Source of the DNA: Prevotellaceae bacterium UBA3627
GTDB lineage: Bacteria > Bacteroidota > Bacteroidia > Bacteroidales > Bacteroidaceae
DNA length: 12,849 nt
Direction: 5' to 3'
Assembly (NCBI GenBank): GCA_002373375.1
Contig: DFLE01000041.1
Location: 1 to 12,849 of the forward strand
In this document: positions 1 to 6,158 of the stretch, one piece after another
Position numbering within the stretch: position 1 is the first letter of the stretch
Layout of the letters: each line of letters starts with the position of its first letter
Notes under the pieces: model-generated
Seen by the model: only the letters and a program-made list of their open reading frames with translations
What the model was told of the DNA's origin: nothing
The model's database searches: none
Translations under genes and position numbers: made by a program

Positions 1-916
1 CGATGCCGGAACAATGTCCCAACTCCTTAATCATCTCAAGGTCATACTCGACACGTTCCTTGATGCGCTGCGCCTTCAGCTCGTCCCCGATGCTCTTGAA
101 ATAATCCACCTGTGTGACGAGGTCGTCCTGAATGGCATGGATGGCAGACTCCTGCTGTTCTTTCGTCGTGACAAAGAGGTTGGCAGGGTAAATCTGATAT
201 TCGTCGAAAGACTCTACATGGTGATAAGTAGTAGCCTCGAGTTCGGAGATGTCGTCAATCTCGTCGTCCCAGAAAGTGACTCGCAAGACACCGTCAGAAT
301 AAGCCATTGCGATATCAACGGTATCACCCTTGACGCGAAATTCTCCACGATTGAGTTCGAGGTCGTCTCTGACGTAGAGAGCATCCACGAGTTTGCGGAG
401 AAAGTCATTTCGGTCGATTTTCTGTCCTTTCTTGATATTGATGACAGAGCCCTGCATGGTAGAAGGTCCGCCCATGCCGTAAATACATGATACGGAACTG
501 ACCACGATAACATCCTGCCTACCCGAGAGTAGGGCAGAAACAGCACGAAGACGTAGCTTGTCAATCTCTTCGTTGATGGCGAGGTCTTTTTCTATGTATG
601 TATCTGTAGATGGTAGGTATGATTCCGGCTGGTAGTAGTCATAATAAGACACATAATACTCTACGGCATTTTCAGGGAAGAACGCCTTCATCTCTTCATA
701 GAGTTGTGCTGCGAGAGTCTTGTTATGGGAAAGAATGAGAGTCGGCTTGCCAATCTGCTGTATTACATTAGCCATTGTAAAGGTCTTTCCAGAGCCTGTG
801 ACCCCCAGCAACACCTGTGCCGGAAGTCCGCTACGGACACCTTCTACCAATTGCGCTATAGCTTCAGGCTGGTCGCCAGTAGGTTTGTATTTTGAGGTAA
901 GTTTGTACTCGTTCAT
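1..916 (-). CDS. uvrB: Excinuclease ABC subunit B (UvrB), N-terminal part, runs off left edge
   Basis: Nucleotide excision repair helicase-like subunit that receives damaged DNA from UvrA and recruits UvrC; cytoplasmic. Reading the minus strand from the ATG at 916-914 gives 305 uninterrupted residues to the window edge, a little under half of the usual 670-680. It begins MNEYKLTSKYKPTGDQPEAI, the typical UvrB opening. Walker A is GVTGSGKT at residues 38-45, followed by LSHNKTLAAQL. The damage-probing beta-hairpin with the tyrosine cluster YYDYYQPE is at about 91-98, and the SSVSCIYGMG segment at about 140-149. No frameshift is seen in the visible part. The start is fixed by the conserved N-terminus. 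Divergent from bamD. A TACCTTTG -7 box ends only 5 bp upstream of the ATG, so the message may have almost no leader. Family assignment is secure; completeness cannot be judged here. Confidence 0.97.
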   Translation of the reverse strand, partial: MNEYKLTSKYKPTGDQPEAIAQLVEGVRSGLPAQVLLGVTGSGKTFTMANVIQQIGKPTLILSHNKTLAAQLYEEMKAFFPENAVEYYVSYYDYYQPESYLPSTDTYIEKDLAINEEIDKLRLRAVSALLSGRQDVIVVSSVSCIYGMGGPSTMQGSVINIKKGQKIDRNDFLRKLVDALYVRDDLELNRGEFRVKGDTVDIAMAYSDGVLRVTFWDDEIDDISELEATTYHHVESFDEYQIYPANLFVTTKEQQESAIHAIQDDLVTQVDYFKSIGDELKAQRIKERVEYDLEMIKELGHCSGI

Positions 917-921
917 AAATG

Positions 922-952
922 CAAAGGTACGATTATGGAAGAAAATAAACAA
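922..952 (-). promoter_or_regulatory. Bacteroidetes-type promoter for uvrB
   Basis: On the minus strand, TTG at 952-950 is followed after 20 bp by TACCTTTG at 929-922, matching the Bacteroidetes -33/-7 consensus (TTTG, 19-21 bp, TAnnTTTG). The box ends 5 bp before the uvrB ATG at 916, so transcription would start at or within about 3 nt of the start codon. Confidence 0.65.
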
Positions 953-1033
953 GAGAAAGTGTCTATTTGGTAAAAAAATCTTAATTTTGCATTGAAAAAC
1001 GATGTGCGTATTAAGTATGTCATGATTTTTTAC

Positions 1034-1041
1034 TACCTTTG
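1034..1041 (+). promoter_or_regulatory. -7 box of a probable bamD promoter
   Basis: TACCTTTG matches the Bacteroidetes -7 consensus TAnnTTTG and lies 16 bp before the bamD ATG at 1058. No clear TTTG lies 19-21 bp upstream. A second perfect -7 match, TAATTTTG, is at 982-989, also without a good -33 partner. Either could drive the operon. The 1034 box would exclude the longer reading that begins at 992. Confidence 0.5.
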
Positions 1042-1057
1042 TGCCGAATTTTTGCGT

Positions 1058-1903
1058 ATGCGCGTTAAGAATATATATATCATAGTGGTGACAATAGCAG
1101 TTCTTTTGTCTGGTTGCGCAAGAGAATTCAATGCTGTGTATAAGTCGAACGACTACCTTAACAAATATGAGTGTGCCAAGACATATTTCTCAGAAGGAAA
1201 ATTTTCTCAGGCATCAGTGTTGCTTGGCGACCTTGTTACTATAATGAAGGGAACCTCAAAGGGTGAGGAATGTTTGTTCCTGTATGCTGTGGCAACCTAC
1301 CGTAACGGAGATTATGATTCTGCATCGGAGATATTCAGGAAATACAGTACATCATATCCTCAGGGAATTTATGCAGAAGAGTCTGCGTACTTCGTTGGTG
1401 AGAGCTTGTACAATACAGTTCCGGAGCCACGCCTCGATCAGACCCCTACATATTCTGCAATGAAAGCCTACCAGGATTTCATGGATATGTATCCGGAAAG
1501 CGACCACCGCAAGATAGCAGAAAAGAAACTCTATGAGCTGCAGGACTTGCTGGTGAAGAAAGAGCTTATCAATGCGCAGTTGTACTATAACCTCGGAACA
1601 TATTTCGGTAACTGCACCAGCGGAGGTAATAACTATGATGCATGTATAATAACCTCGCAGAATGCCATGAAGGATTATCCTTTCTCGAAATATCGTGAGG
1701 ATTTTGCATCGCTCATTATGAAGAGCAAGTATGCATTGGCTATCCATAGTGTTCGTGAAAAGCAGTCGGAGCGTTTCCAGGATGCGGAGGATGAATGCTA
1801 TGGTTTCATAAATGAATACCCAGAATCGAAAGATCGCCAGTTGGCAGAGAAATATATTGAAAAATGTAAAGGATTTTTAAAAGATGGATTACAAGAAAAG
1901 TAA
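1058..1903 (+). CDS. bamD: Outer membrane protein assembly lipoprotein BamD
   Basis: Probable BamD, the TPR lipoprotein of the BAM complex that inserts beta-barrel proteins into the outer membrane, facing the periplasm. I chose the ATG at 1058 (281 residues): it gives a clean lipoprotein signal, with basic MRVKN, a hydrophobic run, then the lipobox LSGC with the lipidated cysteine at residue 20. The frame is open back to an ATG at 992, but that would put 22 non-signal residues in front and would start upstream of the TACCTTTG box at 1034. The mature part is alpha-helical with TPR-like pairs: residues about 35-65, 70-100 (YRNGDYDSASEIFRKY), 105-145 (DQTPTYSAMKAYQDFMDMYPES) and 240-270 (DAEDECYGFINEYPES). 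The recurrent F-x-x-x-YP-x-S endings are typical of BamD/YfiO. It is first in an operon with rpoZ, overlapping it by 20 bp. Family is clear; the exact name rests on domain similarity. Confidence 0.9.
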   Translation: MRVKNIYIIVVTIAVLLSGCAREFNAVYKSNDYLNKYECAKTYFSEGKFSQASVLLGDLVTIMKGTSKGEECLFLYAVATYRNGDYDSASEIFRKYSTSYPQGIYAEESAYFVGESLYNTVPEPRLDQTPTYSAMKAYQDFMDMYPESDHRKIAEKKLYELQDLLVKKELINAQLYYNLGTYFGNCTSGGNNYDACIITSQNAMKDYPFSKYREDFASLIMKSKYALAIHSVREKQSERFQDAEDECYGFINEYPESKDRQLAEKYIEKCKGFLKDGLQEK

Positions 1904-2228
1904 AGCACCTACAAACACAGTTACACGTGACTTGATGGATTTCTGTGACACAACAGACAATATCTACGAAAGTGTTGCAATAATCGGCAAGCGTGCAAAC
2001 CAAATTGCTCAGGATATCAAGCAAGAGCTGAGCAAGAAGCTGTCTGAGTTCGCTAACTATAACGATACCCTTGAGGAGGTATTCGAGAATCGCGAGCAGA
2101 TAGAGATAAGCCGCTATTACGAGAAGTTGCCAAAACCATCACTCATAGCAACAGAGGAATTCCTGAATCATGAGATATATTGGAAGGATCCTGCACAGGA
2201 TACCTTTGATGATGACGATGATTTCTAA
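1884..2228 (+). CDS. rpoZ: RNA polymerase omega subunit, Bacteroidetes type
   Basis: Small subunit (114 residues) that helps assemble and stabilise the beta-prime subunit of RNA polymerase. The protein opens MDYKKSKAPTNTVTRDLMD. It carries the Rpb6/omega-like core YESVAIIGKRANQIAQD (about residues 30-46) followed by LSKKLSEFANY, and a conserved-looking NREQIEISRYYEKLPKPS (about 70-87). It ends in an acidic tail (DDDDDF). This resembles the divergent omega/Rpb6 protein annotated throughout Bacteroidetes rather than the E. coli form. The ATG lies inside the last codons of bamD in another frame (20-bp overlap), and only 6 bp separate its stop from the next gene, so translational coupling in one operon is likely. 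Identification is from family memory, not a search. Confidence 0.85.
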   Translation: MDYKKSKAPTNTVTRDLMDFCDTTDNIYESVAIIGKRANQIAQDIKQELSKKLSEFANYNDTLEEVFENREQIEISRYYEKLPKPSLIATEEFLNHEIYWKDPAQDTFDDDDDF

Positions 2229-2234
2229 ATAGGT

Positions 2235-3410
2235 ATGTGGCAGCGTAAACAAACGATATATCTGTTAGTGGTGACATTGCTGATGGGAAGTCTGGCAGCT
2301 TATGTTCCCAAAAATGGAATAGAGGGGAACATATTAAGCAGCGTTGCCGGAGTAACAGCATTGTTCAGTTTTATCACGATATTCTTTTTCAAGAATCGTG
2401 CACTACAGAAAACCTTATGCAAGTTTGGCATTGTATTAATCATTGCCTGGCTTGCATATTATTGTTATAACAGTTACTATGTATATTGGCACGGACGTTT
2501 TTATATATGGGCTCCGAGCTTGATACCCATTGTGGCATTTGTGGTATATCTGCTTGCCATCAAGGGAATAAAACATGACGAAAACCTTATTAAGTCTATG
2601 GACAGAATTAGAACGATTGCCATTCTGATGGCTGCATCAGCTGCTATGCTTACATCTTGCGGCGGTGCTGAAGAACCCAACGAGGGTGATGCGAAATCCT
2701 TTAAGGTAGGTGACGCAAAGTTTGACATGGTATATGTTGCACCAGGAAACTTCCGAATGGGGGCAACGTCGGAACAAGACGGCTTTGATAGTTTCACTGA
2801 GCTTCCTGCACACGATGTACAGATTACCAAGGGTTATTGGATTGGTAAGACAGAGGTGACTCAGAAATTGTGGAACGAGGTAATGGGTAACAATCCTTCT
2901 GACATTAAACAGTATGACGGAAAAGACGACCCTACACTGCCAGTAATGAACATAACCTGGAGCGATGCCCAGAAGTTTGTGAAGAAGCTTTCGGAGAAGA
3001 CAGGAGAAAAGTTCCGCCTGCCAACGGAAGCAGAGTGGGAGTATGCAGCTCGTGGTGCTGCGAAGACTCACTCACATATGTATAGTGGTTCTAAGTATCT
3101 TGACAACGTTGCTTGCTATCGTGCAACCTCAAACGGAACTCCTCATCCAGTAGGACAATATATGCCAAACGAACTTGATATGCGAGACATGAATGGCAAT
3201 GTGTCAGAATGGGTAGAAGATAACTTTGAAAAATACAGAGATACCCTGGAGATTGACCCAGTTGTCAAGAGCGGTGATGCTATAGCGCATGTAGCACGTG
3301 GCGGTTCATTTATCAGCACGACAACAGAATGTCGCACCGCTTCACGCGAAAATTATGGTCCGGAATTTAAGGCTGTAACGGTCGGTTTGCGTATCGCAAA
3401 GGATAAATAA
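2235..3410 (+). CDS. DUF4293 membrane domain fused in frame to a SUMF1/FGE-fold lipoprotein
   Basis: One open frame of 391 residues containing what look like two proteins. Residues 1-126 match DUF4293, a small Bacteroidetes membrane family of unknown function: four hydrophobic helices at about 6-24, 33-52, 61-83 and 90-110, then the charged end HDENLIKSMDRIR, which as I recall is where DUF4293 proteins normally stop. Residues 122-142 read as a complete lipoprotein signal (MDRIR, hydrophobic run, lipobox LTSC with Cys142). Residues about 160-391 are a formylglycine-generating-enzyme-like (SUMF1) domain: FDMVYVAPGNFRMG, GYWIGKTEVTQKLWNEVMG, NITWSDAQKFVKKLS, FRLPTEAEWEYAARG, DMNGNVSEWVED and ARGGSF. 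The FGE cysteine pair is incomplete: Ser361 replaces the first and only Cys366 remains, so formylglycine-generating activity is doubtful. An internal ATG at 2598 (Met122) could start a separate 270-residue lipoprotein. Starts 6 bp after rpoZ and ends the operon. Confidence 0.85.
   Translation: MWQRKQTIYLLVVTLLMGSLAAYVPKNGIEGNILSSVAGVTALFSFITIFFFKNRALQKTLCKFGIVLIIAWLAYYCYNSYYVYWHGRFYIWAPSLIPIVAFVVYLLAIKGIKHDENLIKSMDRIRTIAILMAASAAMLTSCGGAEEPNEGDAKSFKVGDAKFDMVYVAPGNFRMGATSEQDGFDSFTELPAHDVQITKGYWIGKTEVTQKLWNEVMGNNPSDIKQYDGKDDPTLPVMNITWSDAQKFVKKLSEKTGEKFRLPTEAEWEYAARGAAKTHSHMYSGSKYLDNVACYRATSNGTPHPVGQYMPNELDMRDMNGNVSEWVEDNFEKYRDTLEIDPVVKSGDAIAHVARGGSFISTTTECRTASRENYGPEFKAVTVGLRIAKDK
2598..3410 (+). 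CDS. Possible independently translated SUMF1-fold lipoprotein from internal ATG
   Basis: Alternative reading of the second half of the preceding ORF, in the same frame. Starting at the ATG at 2598 gives 270 residues beginning MDRIRTIAILMAASAAMLTS followed by Cys21, a textbook signal peptidase II signal. The product would be an envelope lipoprotein with a SUMF1/C-type-lectin-like fold. If DUF4293 originally ended near residue 126, this start would let the lipoprotein be made without the membrane domain. There is no sequence proof of internal initiation. Bacteroidetes rarely use Shine-Dalgarno pairing, so the lack of one here says little. Confidence 0.4.
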   Translation: MDRIRTIAILMAASAAMLTSCGGAEEPNEGDAKSFKVGDAKFDMVYVAPGNFRMGATSEQDGFDSFTELPAHDVQITKGYWIGKTEVTQKLWNEVMGNNPSDIKQYDGKDDPTLPVMNITWSDAQKFVKKLSEKTGEKFRLPTEAEWEYAARGAAKTHSHMYSGSKYLDNVACYRATSNGTPHPVGQYMPNELDMRDMNGNVSEWVEDNFEKYRDTLEIDPVVKSGDAIAHVARGGSFISTTTECRTASRENYGPEFKAVTVGLRIAKDK

Positions 3411-3444
3411 TTGTAATCGTACACAGTTTTAGCGAAAAATACTG

Positions 3445-3484
3445 ACACTTTGTTTTGTAGATTGGTGAAATTTGAACAAAGTGT
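3445..3484 (+). repeat. Perfect 10-bp inverted repeat after the bamD operon
   Basis: ACACTTTGTT at 3445-3454 is mirrored by AACAAAGTGT at 3475-3484 with a 20-nt loop. It lacks a T-tract, so it is not a standard terminator by itself. It sits 35 bp past the operon's last stop and 12 bp before the strong terminator hairpin. It could be a protein-binding dyad or an RNA 3'-end stabiliser. Confidence 0.55.
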
Positions 3485-3496
3485 AAGAAATTGAAG

Positions 3497-3526
3497 AAAA
3501 AGTTGCATTTTTTGCAACTTTTTTTT
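3497..3526 (+). terminator. Rho-independent terminator of the bamD-rpoZ-DUF4293/SUMF1 operon
   Basis: An 11-bp perfect stem: AAAAAGTTGCA at 3497-3507 pairs with TGCAACTTTTT at 3513-3523, with a 5-nt loop. The 3' arm merges into an eight-base T run (3519-3526). The A/T flanks make it potentially bidirectional, but only plus-strand transcription arrives here. Its T-run overlaps the -33 element of the gdhA promoter. Confidence 0.85.
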
Positions 3527-3555
3527 GTTTGTTTCAGGAAAAATGTGTAATTTTG
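3524..3555 (+). promoter_or_regulatory. Promoter of gdhA
   Basis: TTTG at 3524-3527, 20-bp spacer, then TAATTTTG at 3548-3555: both Bacteroidetes consensus elements at ideal spacing. Predicted transcription start is near 3559-3562, giving a leader of about 150 nt before the gdhA ATG at 3713. The 302-bp gap 3411-3712 is thus accounted for by the inverted repeat, terminator, promoter and leader. Confidence 0.8.
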
Positions 3556-3635
3556 CATCCGTAAATCAATAAAGTGGCATAAAAAAGAGAAAATAGATGT
3601 CACATTTCAACAACAACAACACAAGCGCAAACAAA

Positions 3636-3697
3636 ATGACAGTTAACGTACCTTATTTATTATAGAAATGAATATTGGTACACATTATTTAAAATAA
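3636..3697 (+). other. Two 9-residue upstream ORFs in the gdhA leader
   Basis: ATG at 3636 encodes MTVNVPYLL then TAG (ends 3665). Three bases later, ATG at 3668 encodes MNIGTHYLK then TAA (ends 3697). Both lie in the predicted gdhA leader, 15 bp before the real start. No terminator-like hairpin is seen between them and gdhA, so classic attenuation is not indicated. They may be chance ORFs. Confidence 0.3.
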
Positions 3698-3712
3698 AAA
3701 AAGGTAAAGAAG

Positions 3713-5053
3713 ATGAATGCACAAGCAGTAATCGAAAATCTCAAGCAGAGATTTCCAAATGAGCCAGAGTATATTCAGGCTGTATCTCAGGTACTTCCAA
3801 CTATTGAGGAAGAGTACAACAAGCACCCAGAGTTTGACAAGGCAAATCTTATCGAGCGTCTCTGTATTCCAGATCGCGTTATAGAGTTCCGTGTTTCTTG
3901 GGTTGACGACAAGGGTAACGTTCAGACAAACATGGGTTATCGTATCCAGCACAATAACGTTATCGGTCCTTACAAAGGAGGTATCCGTTTCCATAAGTCA
4001 GTAAACCTGGGTATCCTGAAGTTTTTGGCTTTCGAGCAGACTTTCAAAAACTCTCTGACAACACTTCCAATGGGTGGTGCAAAAGGTGGTTCAGATTTCT
4101 CTCCTCGTGGAAAGAGCGACGCAGAGGTAATGCGTTTCTGCCAGGCTTTCATGACAGAACTCTATCGTCACGTTGGCGCTGACGAAGACGTACCAGCTGG
4201 TGATATCGGCGTAGGTGGCCGTGAGGTAGGTTACATGTTTGGTATGTATAAGAAGCTTACACATCAGTTCACAGGTATGCTGACAGGTAAGGGTCTCTCA
4301 TTCGGTGGTTCTCTGATTCGTCCTGAGGCAACAGGTTACGGTAACGTTTACTTCCTGTTGAACATGCTGAAGACACGTAACATTGATATCAAGGGTAAGA
4401 AGGTTCTCGTTTCTGGTGCTGGTAACGTAGCTCAGTACACAATGGAGAAGCTCATCCAGCTTGGTGCTATTCCTATGACATGTTCTGACTCTAATGGTTA
4501 TATCTATGATCCAGATGGTATCGATCGTGAGAAGCTCGACTATATCATGGAGTTGAAGAACGTTCAGCGTGGTCGTATCAAGGAGTATGCAGAGAAGTAT
4601 CCTACAGCAAAGTATGTTGAGGGTAAGAAGCCTTGGGCTGAGAAGGGTTGTGAAATTGCACTTCCTTCTGCTACTCAGAATGAAATCAATGAAGAGGCAG
4701 CTAAGACACTTGTTGCAAATGGTATCATCGCTGTTTCTGAGGGTGCAAACATGCCTACAACTCCTGAAGCTATCAAGGTATTCCAGGATGCAAAGATTCT
4801 GTACTCTCCAGGTAAGGCTGCTAATGCAGGTGGCGTATCTGTATCAGGTCTTGAGATGTCACAGAACTCAGAGCGTCTCCGTTGGACTTCTGAGGAGGTT
4901 GACAACTACCTGCACAAGATCATGAACGACATTCACGACAACTGCGTGAAGTACGGTACAGAGGCTGACGGCTACATCAACTACGTGAAGGGTGCTAACG
5001 TAGCAGGCTTCATGAAAGTGGCTAAGGCTATGATGGCTCAGGGTATCGTTTAA
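3713..5053 (+). CDS. gdhA: NADP-type glutamate dehydrogenase, hexameric family
   Basis: Catalyses reversible reductive amination of 2-oxoglutarate with ammonia to glutamate, the main ammonia-assimilation route in many gut Bacteroidetes; cytoplasmic. 446 residues, the expected length of the small hexameric family. Substrate-domain motifs: GPYKGGIRFH (85-94), the catalytic-lysine block PMGGAKGGSDFSP (119-131, Lys124), and GDIGVGGREVGYMFG (163-177). The nucleotide domain has SGAGNVA (234-240), with SDSNG (258-262) where NADP-specific enzymes carry serine rather than an acidic residue, so NADPH preference is likely. ALPSATQNEI, SEGANMP and GKAANAGGVSVSGLEMSQN follow as in the family. The ATG at 3713 follows an A-rich stretch and matches the usual N-terminus. 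Codon choice is strongly biased (repeated CGT, GGT and AAG), consistent with high expression. Single-gene unit: own promoter and terminator. Confidence 0.97.
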   Translation: MNAQAVIENLKQRFPNEPEYIQAVSQVLPTIEEEYNKHPEFDKANLIERLCIPDRVIEFRVSWVDDKGNVQTNMGYRIQHNNVIGPYKGGIRFHKSVNLGILKFLAFEQTFKNSLTTLPMGGAKGGSDFSPRGKSDAEVMRFCQAFMTELYRHVGADEDVPAGDIGVGGREVGYMFGMYKKLTHQFTGMLTGKGLSFGGSLIRPEATGYGNVYFLLNMLKTRNIDIKGKKVLVSGAGNVAQYTMEKLIQLGAIPMTCSDSNGYIYDPDGIDREKLDYIMELKNVQRGRIKEYAEKYPTAKYVEGKKPWAEKGCEIALPSATQNEINEEAAKTLVANGIIAVSEGANMPTTPEAIKVFQDAKILYSPGKAANAGGVSVSGLEMSQNSERLRWTSEEVDNYLHKIMNDIHDNCVKYGTEADGYINYVKGANVAGFMKVAKAMMAQGIV

Positions 5054-5082
5054 TAGATACTTATAAGTACAATAAGATAATA

Positions 5083-5118
5083 AGAACCGTGTGGAGATTT
5101 CCATGCGGTTCTTTTTTT
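5083..5118 (+). terminator. Rho-independent terminator of gdhA
   Basis: AGAACCG at 5083-5089 pairs with CGGTTCT at 5106-5112. The stem continues through two G-T wobbles to TGG/CCA, with loop AGATTT at 5095-5100. Seven T residues follow (5112-5118), then more T-rich sequence. Lies 30 bp past the gdhA stop. Confidence 0.9.
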
Positions 5119-5151
5119 GTTTTTTTATTCTTTCGTTAAGAAAAATATTAT

Positions 5152-5159
5152 TACCTTTG
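5152..5159 (+). promoter_or_regulatory. -7 box, probable promoter of the SGNH hydrolase gene
   Basis: TACCTTTG fits TAnnTTTG. The -33 element is poor at 19-21 bp upstream. Two near matches lie closer to the gene (AACCTTTG at 5199-5206 and TTACTTTG at 5215-5222), so the exact start is uncertain. Confidence 0.45.
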
Positions 5160-5175
5160 TAAACAGACAATATTT

Positions 5176-5195
5176 ATAGATATCAATAGATATCA
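5176..5195 (+). repeat. Perfect tandem 10-bp repeat upstream of the SGNH hydrolase gene
   Basis: ATAGATATCA occurs twice head to tail (5176-5185 and 5186-5195), each copy containing the palindrome GATATC. A 10-bp period is about one helical turn, so a binding protein would meet both copies on the same DNA face. Lies between a -7 box and the gene; a possible operator, not demonstrable from sequence alone. Confidence 0.4.
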
Positions 5196-5247
5196 GATAA
5201 CCTTTGTAGATATATTACTTTGGTAACCATATAATGACTATAAATAT

Positions 5248-6054
5248 ATGAGAAAGAAAATCAACGCATTAGTTCTTATGCTTCTGTTGGCACTGTCAGC
5301 ATCAGCGCAGTTTACGGTACAACATCCTTGGGCTGGTAAGAAGGTAGCTTATTTTGGCGATTCGATAACAGACCCACGAAATAAGGCTTCCAAAAACAAA
5401 TACTGGAGTTTAATAGAACAATGGTTGGGCGTTACCCCATACGTCTATGCCGTCAGTGGCCGTCAGTGGGATGACATACCGCGTCAGGCAGATTTGTTAC
5501 AGGCCCAGCATGGTGATACCGTTGATGCCATCATTATACTTATGGGAACCAATGACTATAACAATGGTGTGCCGCTTGGTAAGTGGTATGAGGAGAAAGA
5601 AGAAGAGGTGATGTATGGTCATGGCAAACCTAAACAGATGACCTTACGCAAGAGGCAGTATAAGTGCATGGATAAGGACACCTACCGTGGACGTATAAAT
5701 ATAGCAATGGAAAAGGTTAAGAAGATGTATCCACGCAAACAGATTGTTGTGATGACCCCGATACACCGTCAGAACTTCCATGCAAACGAAAAGAACTGGC
5801 AGTGCTCTGAGGACTATACCAATCAGTGCGGAGAGTATCTGCAGGCATATATCGACGCTACAAAGGAAGTGGCTAACGTATGGGCTGTGCCGGTGATAGA
5901 CATGAATTCCCTGTGTGGGTTGTATCCTATGCTTGACGAGTACGCGCAGTTCTTCCGTGATGCTGACACAGACCGCCTCCATCCTAACGATGCAGGGCAT
6001 GAGCGTATGGCAAAAGCGCTTATGTATCAGCTCCTGACCATCCCCGTCTTTTAA
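5248..6054 (+). CDS. Exported SGNH/GDSL-family hydrolase
   Basis: Probable esterase acting outside the cytoplasm, possibly on acyl groups of glycans; the substrate cannot be read from the sequence. 268 residues with a signal peptide (MRKK, hydrophobic run 6-18, cleavage after ASA around residue 20). Block I YFGDSITD (35-42) supplies the nucleophile Ser39. Block II is the Gly in VSGRQW (Gly71), block III is MGTNDYN with Asn102, and block V is DRLHPNDAGH with Asp242 and His245. All four catalytic or oxyanion positions are present. Residues about 110-145 form a charged insertion (EEKEEEVMYGHGKPKQ) between blocks III and V. The ATG at 5248 is the only start giving a signal peptide. Same strand as the acyltransferase gene, 104 bp upstream of it and with no strong terminator between, so co-transcription is plausible. 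Confidence 0.88.
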   Translation: MRKKINALVLMLLLALSASAQFTVQHPWAGKKVAYFGDSITDPRNKASKNKYWSLIEQWLGVTPYVYAVSGRQWDDIPRQADLLQAQHGDTVDAIIILMGTNDYNNGVPLGKWYEEKEEEVMYGHGKPKQMTLRKRQYKCMDKDTYRGRINIAMEKVKKMYPRKQIVVMTPIHRQNFHANEKNWQCSEDYTNQCGEYLQAYIDATKEVANVWAVPVIDMNSLCGLYPMLDEYAQFFRDADTDRLHPNDAGHERMAKALMYQLLTIPVF

Positions 6055-6158
6055 GAGTCCTGTGAGAAAGGGAGGCATGGGGAGACAGGGTGCCTCTTAT
6101 GTATCAAGGCATACGAAGATAGTGAAAGTAAAAAAGATAATTAAAAAGGCTTGACATT

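Noticed and set aside
14..490. Plus-strand ORF of 158 residues at the left end
   Set aside because: It lies antisense to uvrB, whose minus-strand translation carries Walker A and the UvrB beta-hairpin; the plus-strand frame is a shadow.
992..1057. Longer start for the BamD lipoprotein at 992 (or 1025)
   Set aside because: The ATG at 1058 gives a proper lipoprotein signal with Cys20, and a -7 box at 1034-1041 lies downstream of the 992 start.
6057..6096. Terminator between the SGNH hydrolase and acyltransferase genes (GAGGCA/TGCCTC, 6072-6096)
   Set aside because: Only 6 bp with a 13-nt G-rich loop and no T-tract afterwards; not convincing.
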